Positions 53,008 to 62,088 are shown, counted from the stretch's first letter. The stretch is 64,000 nucleotides of DNA from Bradyrhizobium agreste (GCF_016031625.1 NZ_JACCHP010000007.1:186001-250000); one strand, 5' to 3'. A program made the numbers and translations. The notes: generated by a model from the sequence alone, not told the origin.

Positions 53008-54048
53008 ATGTCGGACACGTCATCAGTCTCCCGACCGGAGCGCGGCAGAGGCATCGGAACGCTCGCCGAGCTCCGAAGCATCGTGACTCTGCCGGTCGAG
53101 CTCGGGATGCGTCTGTTCGACCCGCCGATGCGCTGGGTGCAGCGCATGATCGGCGCGCGACGCATGGCCTACGTCTTCCTGCTACCCAACTTCGTATTCT
53201 TCGGCCTGTTCGTGTTCCTGCCGATCGGCATCAACATCGTGTTCTCGGTGACCGGCGGCACGGCGCTGTTTCCCTCGCAGCGCCCCTATGTCGGCAGCGA
53301 CCAGTTCGCCTATCTGTTCGACTGCGGCTCCTATCTGGATCCCGCGACCTGCCGCGAAGATCATTTCTGGCGCGCCGTTGCCAACACCGTAAAGTTCGTC
53401 GTGCTTCAGGTGACGGCGATGGTGCTGCTTTCGCTCGTCACCGCGCTGGTCCTCAACATGAGAATCCGTGGCCGCGGCTTCTTCCGGGCGGTATATTTCT
53501 TCCCCGTCCTCCTGTCGCCGGTGGTCGTTGCGCTGATCTGGAAGTGGATCCTGCAGCGCGACGGACTTCTCAACGCCGCCATCACGACGCTCGGCGGACA
53601 GAAGATCATCTTCTTCGTCGATCCGAGCTGGGCGATGTTCTGGGCGGTGTTCGTATCCGTGTGGGCACACATGGGCTTCTACACCCTGATCCTGCTCGCC
53701 GGCCTTCAGGCGATTCCGGCCGACCTTTACGAGGCGGCGGAAATGGACGCGACGCCGCGCTGGCGCGTGCTGACGCACATCACGCTGCCGCTGTTGTGGC
53801 CGAACATGATCGTCGTGATCGTGCTCGCGCTCATCAAGGGCGCACAGACTTTCGACGAGGTGTTCGTGCTGACCGGCGGCGGCCCTGGTACTGCGACCTT
53901 GATGGTCGTCCAGTACATCTACGAGACCGGATTTTCCAGCCAGGTGCAGAATTTCGGCCTCGCTGCCGCCGCATCGGTCGTGCTCGGCATCGTGCTTTTC
54001 GTCCTGACGCTCCTGCAATTCGCCGCCGCGCGGCGCAAAGAGATTTGA
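53008..54048 (+). CDS. Sugar ABC transporter permease 1 (MalF-type)
   Basis: A 346-residue membrane permease. After a long N-terminal cytoplasmic part, the first helix is AYVFLLPNFVFFGLFVFLPI (about residues 54-73). Five further helices and the EAA loop (YEAAEMDATPRWRVLTHITL, about 245-264) that contacts the ATPase are visible. A GTG at 52969 overlapping the previous stop is an alternative start. It pairs with the permease directly downstream. Confidence 0.92.
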   Translation: MSDTSSVSRPERGRGIGTLAELRSIVTLPVELGMRLFDPPMRWVQRMIGARRMAYVFLLPNFVFFGLFVFLPIGINIVFSVTGGTALFPSQRPYVGSDQFAYLFDCGSYLDPATCREDHFWRAVANTVKFVVLQVTAMVLLSLVTALVLNMRIRGRGFFRAVYFFPVLLSPVVVALIWKWILQRDGLLNAAITTLGGQKIIFFVDPSWAMFWAVFVSVWAHMGFYTLILLAGLQAIPADLYEAAEMDATPRWRVLTHITLPLLWPNMIVVIVLALIKGAQTFDEVFVLTGGGPGTATLMVVQYIYETGFSSQVQNFGLAAAASVVLGIVLFVLTLLQFAAARRKEI

Positions 54049-54057
54049 GAGGGCAGC

Positions 54058-55113
54058 ATGCGCCTTGCCAGCTTGCTTGGTCAGCGACGCAACGGGCCCG
54101 GGCGACCGCTGCACTGGACCGACATTGCCGCCTACGCCTATCTCGCGCTCGGCGTCGTCCTGATGTTCGGCCCGGTCCTGTGGCTGGTGCTGTCATCGTT
54201 CAAGACGCAGAGCGCGCTGCTGGAATTTCCGCCGTCGCTACTGCCATTCGCGCAGGTCGAGGTGACGGTGCCCGGTCAACCGCAGAAGCTGCCGCTGTTC
54301 CGCACGAACCTACCCGACGGCTCGGTACGCGAACTGGCGCAGGTTCGACGCATCGGCCTGGTCGCCCAGATGGTCGATCCCGCCGATCCCGCCAAGCAGT
54401 TCCGCGTCGCGATCGACAAGCGCGAACCGGTGCGCCGCGTCGCATTCGCGACCGAGAACTACAGCGAGCCGCTGCAGCGCTTCGCCTTCCTGCGATTCCT
54501 TTTCAATTCGGTCTTCGTGACTGTGGTTGCCACGCTGATCACCCTGCTCATCAATTCCATGGCGGCCTACGCGCTTGCCGTCTATGCGTTCCCCGGCAAG
54601 CAGACCGCCACCCTGGCGGTCATCGGTACCCTCATGATCCCGATGACCATCATCCTCGTGCCGGTCTACCTGGTGGTGACCGAGCTTGGACTCGCCAACT
54701 CGCTTTGGGCGGTGATTCTGCCGGGAGCCGCGACACCGACAGGCGTGTTCCTGCTTCGGCAATACATGCTGACCTTGCCGAAGGATCTGATCGAGGCTGC
54801 GCGCATGGACAAGGCGTCCGAGTGGCAGATCTATTGGCGCATCGTCATGCCGTTGACCCTGCCGGCGCTGGCGGTGCTGGCGATTTTCTCGATCATGTGG
54901 CGCTGGAACGAGTTCCTGTGGCCGCTCGCGGTGCTGACCAAAACCGAGGTCTACACACTGCAGATCGCGCTCAATGCGTTTCAGGGCGAGCTCCAGACCC
55001 AGTGGCACTACCTGCTTGCGATGACGGTCGTGACGCTCGCACCGGTCGCGCTCGTCTTCGTGTTCCTCCAGCGCTTCATCACGACGGGCATCGGCTCGAC
55101 GGGAATGAAATGA
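54058..55113 (+). CDS. Sugar ABC transporter permease 2 (MalG-type)
   Basis: A 351-residue membrane permease with an EAA loop (IEAARMDKASEWQIYWRIVM, about residues 244-263). The N-terminal first helix is followed by a long periplasmic segment (about 50-140) with hydrophilic beta-like sequence (VTVPGQPQKLPLFRTNLPDG and VREPVRRVAF-like blocks) that is much larger than in MalG. It may make contact with the binding protein. The start is nine bases after permease 1. Confidence 0.92.
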   Translation: MRLASLLGQRRNGPGRPLHWTDIAAYAYLALGVVLMFGPVLWLVLSSFKTQSALLEFPPSLLPFAQVEVTVPGQPQKLPLFRTNLPDGSVRELAQVRRIGLVAQMVDPADPAKQFRVAIDKREPVRRVAFATENYSEPLQRFAFLRFLFNSVFVTVVATLITLLINSMAAYALAVYAFPGKQTATLAVIGTLMIPMTIILVPVYLVVTELGLANSLWAVILPGAATPTGVFLLRQYMLTLPKDLIEAARMDKASEWQIYWRIVMPLTLPALAVLAIFSIMWRWNEFLWPLAVLTKTEVYTLQIALNAFQGELQTQWHYLLAMTVVTLAPVALVFVFLQRFITTGIGSTGMK

Positions 55114-55131
55114 CCGATTGGACGATCGACC

Positions 55132-56211
55132 ATGGCTGAACTGAAACTCACGAGCGCGCGAAAATCCTTCGGCAGCATCGACGTGCTGCACGGCATCGAT
55201 CTTGCGGTCAGGGATGGCGAATTCGTCGTCTTCGTCGGTCCCTCGGGCTGCGGAAAGTCGACGCTCCTGCGCCTCATCGCCGGCCTCGAAAACGTCACGA
55301 GCGGCGAGATCCATATCGACGGCGAGCGCGTCACCCATTTGCCCGCCTCCGAGCGGGGGCTCGCCATGGTGTTCCAGTCCTACGCGCTCTATCCGCATAT
55401 GAGCGTGCGCAAGAACATGGGCTTTGCGCTCGAGAACATGGGCCTGAAGCCGGCGGAGATCGAGGCACGGGTCGCCCGCGCCGCGGCGATGCTGCGCCTC
55501 ACGGACTATCTCGACCGCAAGCCAAAGGCGCTCTCCGGCGGCCAGCGTCAGCGCGTCGCCATCGGCAGGGCCATCGTGCGCGATCCCAAGATTTTCCTGT
55601 TCGACGAGCCGCTGTCGAACCTCGACGCAGAACTCCGTGTCGCGACGCGCAAGGAGCTAGCCAGTCTCCATGCCGGTCTCGGCGGCACGATGATCTATGT
55701 CACCCACGACCAGGTCGAAGCCATGACGCTTGCAGATCGGATCGTGGTGCTCAACGCCGGCCGGATCGAGCAGGTCGGCACGCCACTCGAGCTCTACAAT
55801 CGCCCCGCCAATGCCTTCGTCGCCGGCTTCATCGGCTCCCCCCGCATGAACTTCCTGCCTGCGGTGGTGGTCTCGGATGATGGCACGCTCCGTCTCACTG
55901 TTGGCGAAGTCGAAGTTGCGTTGCCTCGCCCGGCTTCCGGCCTCGCCGCCGGAGCGAGCGTGACGCTCGGCATCCGCCCCGAGCATATCGAGATCGCGCC
56001 GGGCGACGGCATGCTCGCGGCAAAGATCGATCTGCTCGAACAGCTTGGCGGCGAGACCTTCGTTTATGCCACTGCTCCCGGGCTGCCGCAGATCACACTG
56101 CGCCAGGATGGCCAGTCGCACTTCCACCGCGGCGATGCGGTCGCGATCCGCTTCGCCCCCGATCACCTGCATATCTTCGACGCGGCTGGCGCGGCTCTCG
56201 CCCGGCCCTGA
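55132..56211 (+). CDS. Sugar ABC transporter ATP-binding protein (MsmK/UgpC type)
   Basis: A 359-residue ATPase. Walker A is GPSGCGKSTLLRLIAG (about residues 37-52), the signature is LSGGQRQRVAIGRAIVRDPK (about 134-153), and Walker B is IFLFDEPLSNLDA. The C-terminal 110 residues hold the TOBE/OB regulatory domain (VTLGIRPEHIEIAP). It energises the two permeases. The ATG at 55132 is 18 bases after the permease-2 stop. Confidence 0.95.
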   Translation: MAELKLTSARKSFGSIDVLHGIDLAVRDGEFVVFVGPSGCGKSTLLRLIAGLENVTSGEIHIDGERVTHLPASERGLAMVFQSYALYPHMSVRKNMGFALENMGLKPAEIEARVARAAAMLRLTDYLDRKPKALSGGQRQRVAIGRAIVRDPKIFLFDEPLSNLDAELRVATRKELASLHAGLGGTMIYVTHDQVEAMTLADRIVVLNAGRIEQVGTPLELYNRPANAFVAGFIGSPRMNFLPAVVVSDDGTLRLTVGEVEVALPRPASGLAAGASVTLGIRPEHIEIAPGDGMLAAKIDLLEQLGGETFVYATAPGLPQITLRQDGQSHFHRGDAVAIRFAPDHLHIFDAAGAALARP

Positions 56212-56231
56212 TCGAACCGGAGCCCGATCTC

Positions 56232-58538
56232 ATGAAAGCCCTGACCCACGGCCGCTTCCGTGGCCTCGACGGCAACGCCGCGCAGTTTGACCTCGCCACT
56301 GGAGCCGCGGCGGCCCCGCTCGCCAGCTTGCGCGTCGCGATTCTCGAGCGAGACATCGGCCGCGTCACCCTGCGCCGGCCGGAGGGCTATCGCCTCGATC
56401 GCGGCTGGGCGATTGCCCCGAACCGGGCCGAGCCGCCGTACGAGGGCCGACTGCGCGACGACATCTCCGGCTTTGCCAATCCGGCCGCGACATTGTCGGA
56501 GGCGGGTGGCATCGTTACGCTCGCCGCCGCGGGTCTCACCGCGCAAGTGCGGCTCGATCCGTTCGGCATAGCCTGGTTCCGCGACGGCGAGGACCAGCCA
56601 TTCCTGCGCGATCGCCCGACCCAGGCTTATTTCCTGTCGCGCAAGACCGGTGCGTTGCTGCACGCGACCGAACGGCACGAAGACGAACGTCATTACGGCC
56701 TCGGCGACAAAGCCGGTCCGCTCGACCGTACCGGCCGGCGCTTTGCGATCGATGCCGTGGACCCTTGCGGCTTTGACGCCGAACTGTCCGACCCGCTCTA
56801 CAAGATGCTGCCGTTCGTCATCGCCGACGGAGCCCGCGGCGCGCACGGCATCTTCTACGACAATCTCGCGCTCGGCTCGGTTGACCTCGGCAGCACCATC
56901 GACAATTACCACGGCCTGTTCCGCTTCTATCGTGCCGAGGATGGCGACCTCGACTATTACGTGCTCGCCGGCCCTGGGGTGCCCGATGTCACACGCCGGT
57001 TTTCCTGGCTCACCGGCGGACAGGCTTTCCCGCCCCGTTGGACGCTCGGCTTCGCGATGACGACCATGACCATCGCCGACGCGCCGGATGCGGACGCGCG
57101 CATCACCGCCTTCATCGAGGATTGCAGGCGCCACGGCATTCGTTGCGACAGCTTTCACTTCGGCTCCGGCTACACCTCGATCGGCAACCGTCGTTACGTC
57201 TTCAATTGGAATCGCGACAAATTCCCAGATCCCGCGGCGACGATGGCGCGTCTCAAGGCCGCCGGCATGCACCCGGTGACCAACATCAAGCCTTGCCTGC
57301 TCGACGATCACCCCCGGCTCGAGGAGGCCAAGGCGCGCGGCATTCTGGTTGAGGACGGCGAGACCGGCCAGCCTGCGATCGCGCAATTCTGGGACGGCCT
57401 CGGCTTCCATGTCGACTTTACCGATCCGGAAGGCCGGCAATGGTGGGCGGACGGCATCCGCGACGCACTGCTCGCGTTCGGCGTGACGGCAGTTTGGAAC
57501 GACAACAACGAATACGAGATCTGGGACGAGGATGCGGTCTGCGACGGTGACGGCCGGCCGTTTGCACAGGCGCTGGCCAGACCCGCGCAGGCGCTCTTGA
57601 TGCACAAGCTCGCTTACGAGACCCAGGCCGCGCACGCACCGGACAAGCGGCCCTATACGATCACGCGTGCCGGCGGCGCCGGCATCGCCCGCTACGGCCA
57701 AACCTGGAGCGGCGACAACGAAACCGCCTGGAAGACGCTGCGCTATAACCTGACCCAGGGCCTGAACATGAGCCTGTCGGGACTCTACAACATCGGCCAC
57801 GATGTCGGCGGCTTCCATGGCGACTCGCCGGGCCCGGAACTGTTCTGCCGCTTTGTCGAGTTCTGCGCGCTGTGGCCGCGCATGGTGATGAATTCCTGGA
57901 AGGCGAGCGGCATCGTCAACACCCCCTGGATGCATCCCGAGGTGCTTCCGCAAGTTCGATCCGCCATGGACCTTCGCCACAGCCTCATTCCCTACCTCTA
58001 CACTCAGATGTGGCGCGCGGCAGCCGAAGACGTACCACCAGTCCGGCCGCTGCTGTGGGATTTCGGCTTCGATGCGATTGCGGCGACCGTCGAGGACGCG
58101 TTCATGCTGGGTCCCGATCTCCTCGTCGCTCCGGTGCTTGATCAGGGCGCGACGACGCGCGAGGTCTATCTGCCCGCCCATGCCGGCGGTTGGTACGACT
58201 GGCATGACGGAGCGTCATATGAGGGCGGCCGCACCATCACCGTGGCAGCGCCTCTCGGTCGGCTCCCCGTCTTTGCGCGCGCCGGCGCGATCGTTCCAGT
58301 CGAGGACGAAGCCGGGCTGACCGCGATTGCGTTCGGGACGCCCGAACACGGTGGCTCGGGCCTGCTCTATGTCGACGATGGCGAGACGGCGGATTGGCGC
58401 AAGACAGGCACGACAATCGAATTCCGCTTGCGCCGCGATGATCTCGGCTTCGTTCTCGACGCCAGCGGAGGAGAATTGCCCATCCGCGTCCGCGGCGTCG
58501 GCGTGCCGAATCTGCGCCTTGCCGGCTCGTCCGACTGA
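56232..58538 (+). CDS. Glycoside hydrolase family 31 (alpha-glucosidase/alpha-xylosidase-like)
   Basis: A 768-residue family-31 glycosidase that should hydrolyse alpha-glycosides taken up by the transporter. The nucleophile block is VWNDNNEYEIWDE (Asp424), and the acid/base is in TWSGDNETAWKTL (Asp495). The (beta/alpha)8 region runs from about 260 to 600, flanked by beta-sandwich domains. No signal peptide, so the sugar is cut in the cytoplasm after import. Whether it acts on glucosides or xylosides cannot be told. Last gene of the LacI-controlled operon, 20 bases after the ATPase gene. Confidence 0.93.
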   Translation: MKALTHGRFRGLDGNAAQFDLATGAAAAPLASLRVAILERDIGRVTLRRPEGYRLDRGWAIAPNRAEPPYEGRLRDDISGFANPAATLSEAGGIVTLAAAGLTAQVRLDPFGIAWFRDGEDQPFLRDRPTQAYFLSRKTGALLHATERHEDERHYGLGDKAGPLDRTGRRFAIDAVDPCGFDAELSDPLYKMLPFVIADGARGAHGIFYDNLALGSVDLGSTIDNYHGLFRFYRAEDGDLDYYVLAGPGVPDVTRRFSWLTGGQAFPPRWTLGFAMTTMTIADAPDADARITAFIEDCRRHGIRCDSFHFGSGYTSIGNRRYVFNWNRDKFPDPAATMARLKAAGMHPVTNIKPCLLDDHPRLEEAKARGILVEDGETGQPAIAQFWDGLGFHVDFTDPEGRQWWADGIRDALLAFGVTAVWNDNNEYEIWDEDAVCDGDGRPFAQALARPAQALLMHKLAYETQAAHAPDKRPYTITRAGGAGIARYGQTWSGDNETAWKTLRYNLTQGLNMSLSGLYNIGHDVGGFHGDSPGPELFCRFVEFCALWPRMVMNSWKASGIVNTPWMHPEVLPQVRSAMDLRHSLIPYLYTQMWRAAAEDVPPVRPLLWDFGFDAIAATVEDAFMLGPDLLVAPVLDQGATTREVYLPAHAGGWYDWHDGASYEGGRTITVAAPLGRLPVFARAGAIVPVEDEAGLTAIAFGTPEHGGSGLLYVDDGETADWRKTGTTIEFRLRRDDLGFVLDASGGELPIRVRGVGVPNLRLAGSSD

Positions 58539-59181
58539 GGGGCGTGTCACCGCGAGGACCGGTCCTGACTGGCAAGACCCGCCCGCGAATTCACACTCCT
58601 CCGGAAGTTCGAATCGGCTGCAGCTCCCAGCCTGCATTCATCGCAACGTTCGAATCGTAGTTCGACTCGGACTGTCGTGAGGCGGCTTGGGGGAGGATGG
58701 CGAAGAAACGACGAAGACGATTGCAACGTCCGGCTGTTACCGGCTCGCTCTGTTGCGAGAAGTGTCGCACGCGCAAAACGCTACGCCAGAGAGGAGAAGT
58801 CATTTATGGTCCCTCAAAGCTAAGGCCCGCATGCGGGACAGAAGCACGTAGCATTGCGAACTTAGTTGAGAGGTAGCCCTGTCGCGCGGCCAAATTTTGA
58901 GATCTCCCAATCGTCCGAGCAGAGCAACGTCGAAGAGCACGACGCTCGTACCGACGCCTCAGCAATATTGTCGATCGATCTGATCGGTTGCATATCGATT
59001 TATTCACAACTCTCTATCTTGAGCATTGAAGAAACTCTTCATCATTCCGTGATGGCAGCGTGAGCATTCCGAATCCTTCGACAAGTGTGATCCATCACAC
59101 GGAAGTATGCGCCGATGAGTCCTATCGTCCAACCATCGAACGCAATCACGCGGTTCGAATTGACCAGAAAGGATCACTCCC
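58539..59181. other. Intergenic upstream of the curlin-like cluster
   Basis: I see no gene in these 643 bases. An AT-richer part (about 58960-59060) precedes the first curlin-like gene and may hold its promoter. GTGATCCATCACAC near 59087-59100 contains a short inverted repeat (GTGATCCATCAC), a possible regulator site. Confidence 0.5.
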
Positions 59182-59451
59182 ATGTTTCGCTCCATCCTCA
59201 TCGTCTCCGCCGCCGTCCTCTCGCTCACTGCTTCGAGCGCGTTTGCGGGCAACTCCTCTTCGATCGTGCAGAACGGCAACGGCAACGCCGCCGAGACCTT
59301 CCAGAGGGGCCGCAACAACGACAGCCAGGTCATTCAGTTCGGTAACGGCAACGGCGCCGGCATCCATCAGGTCGGTCGCAACAACAACGCCGGCATCGGC
59401 CAGAACGGCGACGGCAACTACGGTGGGGTTTGGCAGCGCAGCCGCCACTGA
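59182..59451 (+). CDS. Curlin-like repeat protein 1
   Basis: An 89-residue secreted protein. After the signal peptide (MFRSILIVSAAVLSLTASSA, cleavage after AFA), the mature chain is three 22-residue curlin repeats with the form I-x-Q-x-G-x-G-N-x-A-x3-Q-x-G-R-N. Glutamines stand at residues 30, 41, 52, 63, 74 and 85, exactly 11 apart, the ladder that stacks along the amyloid axis in CsgA/CsgB. Asn and Gly dominate the turns. It is probably an extracellular amyloid subunit. First of four consecutive genes with such repeats; the RBS is AAAGGATC. Confidence 0.85.
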   Translation: MFRSILIVSAAVLSLTASSAFAGNSSSIVQNGNGNAAETFQRGRNNDSQVIQFGNGNGAGIHQVGRNNNAGIGQNGDGNYGGVWQRSRH

Positions 59452-59467
59452 TCCGCTGATCTCATCG

Positions 59468-59512
59468 CGCGGAAAGGAACCGTGACGGCCCGTCCTCACA
59501 TTCCTTTCCGCG
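59468..59512 (+). promoter_or_regulatory. Hairpin between curlin-like genes
   Basis: A perfect 12-bp stem (CGCGGAAAGGAA at 59468-59479 with TTCCTTTCCGCG at 59501-59512) and a 21-base loop, in the gap between the first two curlin-like genes. There is no T-run, so it is more likely an mRNA-stability or processing element than a terminator. Confidence 0.65.
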
Positions 59513-59539
59513 TCGCGAACCCTCGAAGGGAGAAACCCG

Positions 59540-59875
59540 ATGAAAAAGCTTCTGTTCGTCACCAGCGCTGCGCTGGTGCTGATCTCCGCTCCTGCTTTCG
59601 CCGGCGGTGTCACGGCATGCGTGCACGCCAGGACGCAGATCGGTAACGGCGCCAGCGATAACGTCAGCCAGAACTGCCAATATAACATGAATGGCCAGGT
59701 GCAGGCCGGCAACGGAATGTCAGCCGGCGCGCGGCAATCCGGGACCAGCAACACGTCGAGCCAGCTTCAGCTCGGCAACGGCAACTCGACCGGCCTCAGC
59801 CAACGTGGCCGTGACAACAGCGCCGGCGCCATGCAGGTTGGAAACGGCAATCGCGTCAACGTTCGTCAATGGTAA
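59540..59875 (+). CDS. Curlin-like repeat protein 2
   Basis: A 111-residue secreted protein with a signal peptide (MKKLLFVTSAALVLISAPAF, cleavage after AFA). The mature part is four 22-residue repeats with glutamines at 33, 44, 55, 66, 77, 88, 99 and 110, again exactly 11 apart. The first repeat carries two cysteines (TACVHA at 26-27 region; QNCQYN near 46). The last repeat ends at the penultimate residue (VNVRQW). The RBS AAGGGAGAAA precedes the ATG. Likely an amyloid subunit partner of the preceding protein. Confidence 0.85.
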   Translation: MKKLLFVTSAALVLISAPAFAGGVTACVHARTQIGNGASDNVSQNCQYNMNGQVQAGNGMSAGARQSGTSNTSSQLQLGNGNSTGLSQRGRDNSAGAMQVGNGNRVNVRQW

Positions 59876-59958
59876 GACGTCGGCTCGCAAAGGTCGGAGC
59901 CGGACCGCGGTTGGGCGAGCCCCCTCGTCCAACGCGCGTTTCATGACAGGAGAAACAG

Positions 59959-60399
59959 ATGAAGCGGATCCAATGGCCGGCTTTCGTGGTCGCTGCAAGC
60001 CTGATGGCCGCTCTCGCGAGCGCGTCATTGCGAGCCGAGACGACTTCGGTGAATAACGGCAGCAACTCGGCGAACATCACCCAGAGCGGAGATCCGGCGA
60101 AGACGGACAAGCGGGTGGACACCCGCCCTGGCTACACGCATATCGAGCAGCGCAACGGCGGCAACTCGGCGACGATCATCCAGCGCTCGAAGCCCGGCTC
60201 GCCTAATGGCACCGACACCGAAGGTGGCAACACCCCGAATGGACCGACGGCGCCAGATGGAACCGAGAGCGATGACGAGCGTGGACCCGCGCTCACCGAC
60301 TCAGATGTCTACCGGCAGGTCCGCAAGGGTGCTTCGCCGCAATCACAGCAGACTTTGGATAATCTGATGAAATCGCTGGGTTTGCAGAAGAAGATGTAA
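59959..60399 (+). CDS. Secreted protein with partial curlin-like repeats
   Basis: A 146-residue protein with a signal peptide (MKRIQWPAFVVAASLMAALA onward, cleavage near LRA-E). Residues 30-78 hold about two and a half curlin-like units with glutamines at 42, 64 and 75 (the position 53 rung is Val). The rest is a Pro/Asn/Thr/Asp-rich linker (TEGGNTPNGPTAPDGTESDD) and a short helical C-terminus (VYRQVRKGASPQSQQTLDNL then MKSLGL). It may be a cap, chaperone or minor subunit. The RBS GGAGAAA matches that of the previous gene. Confidence 0.75.
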   Translation: MKRIQWPAFVVAASLMAALASASLRAETTSVNNGSNSANITQSGDPAKTDKRVDTRPGYTHIEQRNGGNSATIIQRSKPGSPNGTDTEGGNTPNGPTAPDGTESDDERGPALTDSDVYRQVRKGASPQSQQTLDNLMKSLGLQKKM

Positions 60400-60606
60400 G
60401 TCTGCAGCGGCGCCGGCCAGAGTCATCGCCATTGGAACCGCGCAGGCCTGATCGCCCGCGCGGGTTCTCGCGTCAATCGTCGCCTGTATCGAAAGATATC
60501 AGCAAGCTGTCACCCCGCTGCAACAGGCAGCCCGGTCCCACTGAGCTAATGTGCCCATCGTCGGCGGATTCAAGCGCGTTCCTTTCAGGCGGGGCAAGGT
60601 GGGGCG

Positions 60607-62088
60607 ATGAAGAGCAAATCGGCTGGCAAGGCATTGTCCGGACAATGGTGGTGTGGCTACGCGCTCGCGGTGGCCGCCATTGTGCTCGCTGAATCGGCGA
60701 GCGCCCAGACTGGTTTCATCGATACCACCGGCTACGGCTTTGTATCCTTGGACGGGCCGATCGTCGTGAACCAGGCGTTCGGACCCGGGCAGAACATTGC
60801 GGGCATCGTTCAGCTGGCGCCGAATCCGTTGGCGACGGTCACGCAGACCGGTTTTTACAACCGTACCGCGATCATCCAGGTTGATGCAACAAATACCGCC
60901 GCGATCACCCAGGCCGGCGATTTCAGCCATGCCTATGTCATCCAGATCGGCCCGACCAATGCCTCTGCGGTCGCGCAGACCGGCAACAGTTCATCGGCGA
61001 TCGTGATCCAGCTCGCGGCCTCCCCGATCGCGGCGCTCGGAACCGGCTATCTCCAGCGCGTGGCGTCAAACCTTCTATTCGCGCCGGAGACCGCGGCGGC
61101 GCTGCCGAGCATGGCCCAGCTCAGCGGCCAGGATTTTTCCCGTGACCTGTTTTCGCAGCTCGACACCGGCCGCGGACAAGCCTGCCTCGATCAGGCGCCC
61201 GCTGCGCCAGCGCCGCTGGTCACCAAGGCTCCCGTCGTCAAGGCACCGCCGATCGCAAATCCTTGTCGGATCGCGCTGTTCGTTCAAGGGAATTACCATC
61301 ACGGCGACCGCGCCGACGCATTCGGCTCGACCAAGTACAGCTATGATTCCGGCGGCGTGCTGGCCGGAGCAAAGTTCTACATCACGCCGAACGTCACCAT
61401 CGGTCCAACCTTCGGCTACACCCGCACGGCCGCCGATTTCAGGCAGGGACTTGGCTCGACGGACCTCGACTCCTACCATCTCGGTGGTTTTTTCGCCTAC
61501 GACACCAGCGCGCTGTTCGTGCACGCGGTTGCAGCTTATGGCTGGAATCGATTTGACGTTTCGCGCACCGGATTTGGCGCGCCGATCACCCCAAGGACCG
61601 ATGGAAACACAAGCGTCGCCGCGATCAAAGCCGGGTACCTTTTTGACGTGGGCCTCGGGCGTCTGGGCCCGATCGGCGGCTTCACCTATTCGCACACCCG
61701 TGTGGACGGCTATTCGGAGACCGGCGATCCATTCCTGACCCAGATGGTCGCAGGCCAGTCGCTACAATCAGCCGTAGTCAGCGGCGGAATTCGCTTCCAA
61801 CCTCGTATCGCCGCCTTCGGTGCACGGGCCGACAGCTTCGTCGACGTCACCGTGGAGAAGGACCTGCGCGATGCGACGCGGGTGTTGCAGACGACGTTCA
61901 CTCTGGCACCGGGCGTGCCGATCTTCACGCCGGTGCGGCCGTTCAACGACACCTATGTCCGGATCGCCGGCGGCATCGGCTACGACGTCAGTCCAAATGC
62001 GCGGCTCACCGTTTCGGCCGAGGGACTGGTCGCCAGTCGCGGCGCGAACAGCGTTGGAGTGAACGCCGGATTGCGCTTCGGCTTCTGA
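60607..62088 (+). CDS. Autotransporter-like barrel with curlin-like passenger
   Basis: A 493-residue protein in three parts. Residues 1-34 are a signal peptide ending ASA-Q. Residues 65-135 are a curlin-like passenger: glutamines at 69, 80, 91, 102, 113, 124 and 135, all exactly 11 apart. After a linker (Pro/Ala-rich, about 195-220), residues about 225-493 form an autotransporter beta-domain with alternating strands (VLAGAKFYITPNVTIGPTFG, YHLGGFFAYDTSALFVHAVA) and the C-terminal signature NAGLRFGF ending in Phe. I infer that the barrel exports or anchors the passenger on the cell surface, where it could nucleate the fibre of the three small proteins upstream. Confidence 0.85.
   Translation: MKSKSAGKALSGQWWCGYALAVAAIVLAESASAQTGFIDTTGYGFVSLDGPIVVNQAFGPGQNIAGIVQLAPNPLATVTQTGFYNRTAIIQVDATNTAAITQAGDFSHAYVIQIGPTNASAVAQTGNSSSAIVIQLAASPIAALGTGYLQRVASNLLFAPETAAALPSMAQLSGQDFSRDLFSQLDTGRGQACLDQAPAAPAPLVTKAPVVKAPPIANPCRIALFVQGNYHHGDRADAFGSTKYSYDSGGVLAGAKFYITPNVTIGPTFGYTRTAADFRQGLGSTDLDSYHLGGFFAYDTSALFVHAVAAYGWNRFDVSRTGFGAPITPRTDGNTSVAAIKAGYLFDVGLGRLGPIGGFTYSHTRVDGYSETGDPFLTQMVAGQSLQSAVVSGGIRFQPRIAAFGARADSFVDVTVEKDLRDATRVLQTTFTLAPGVPIFTPVRPFNDTYVRIAGGIGYDVSPNARLTVSAEGLVASRGANSVGVNAGLRFGF

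Noticed and set aside
59182..59875. Repeated Gly-Asn codons looking like a tandem or CRISPR-type repeat
   Set aside because: The DNA repeats follow the protein's 22-residue periodicity, are not identical, and have no spacers.
60432..60692. Short plus-strand frame upstream of the autotransporter
   Set aside because: It overlaps the start of the autotransporter gene in another frame, with no recognisable features.
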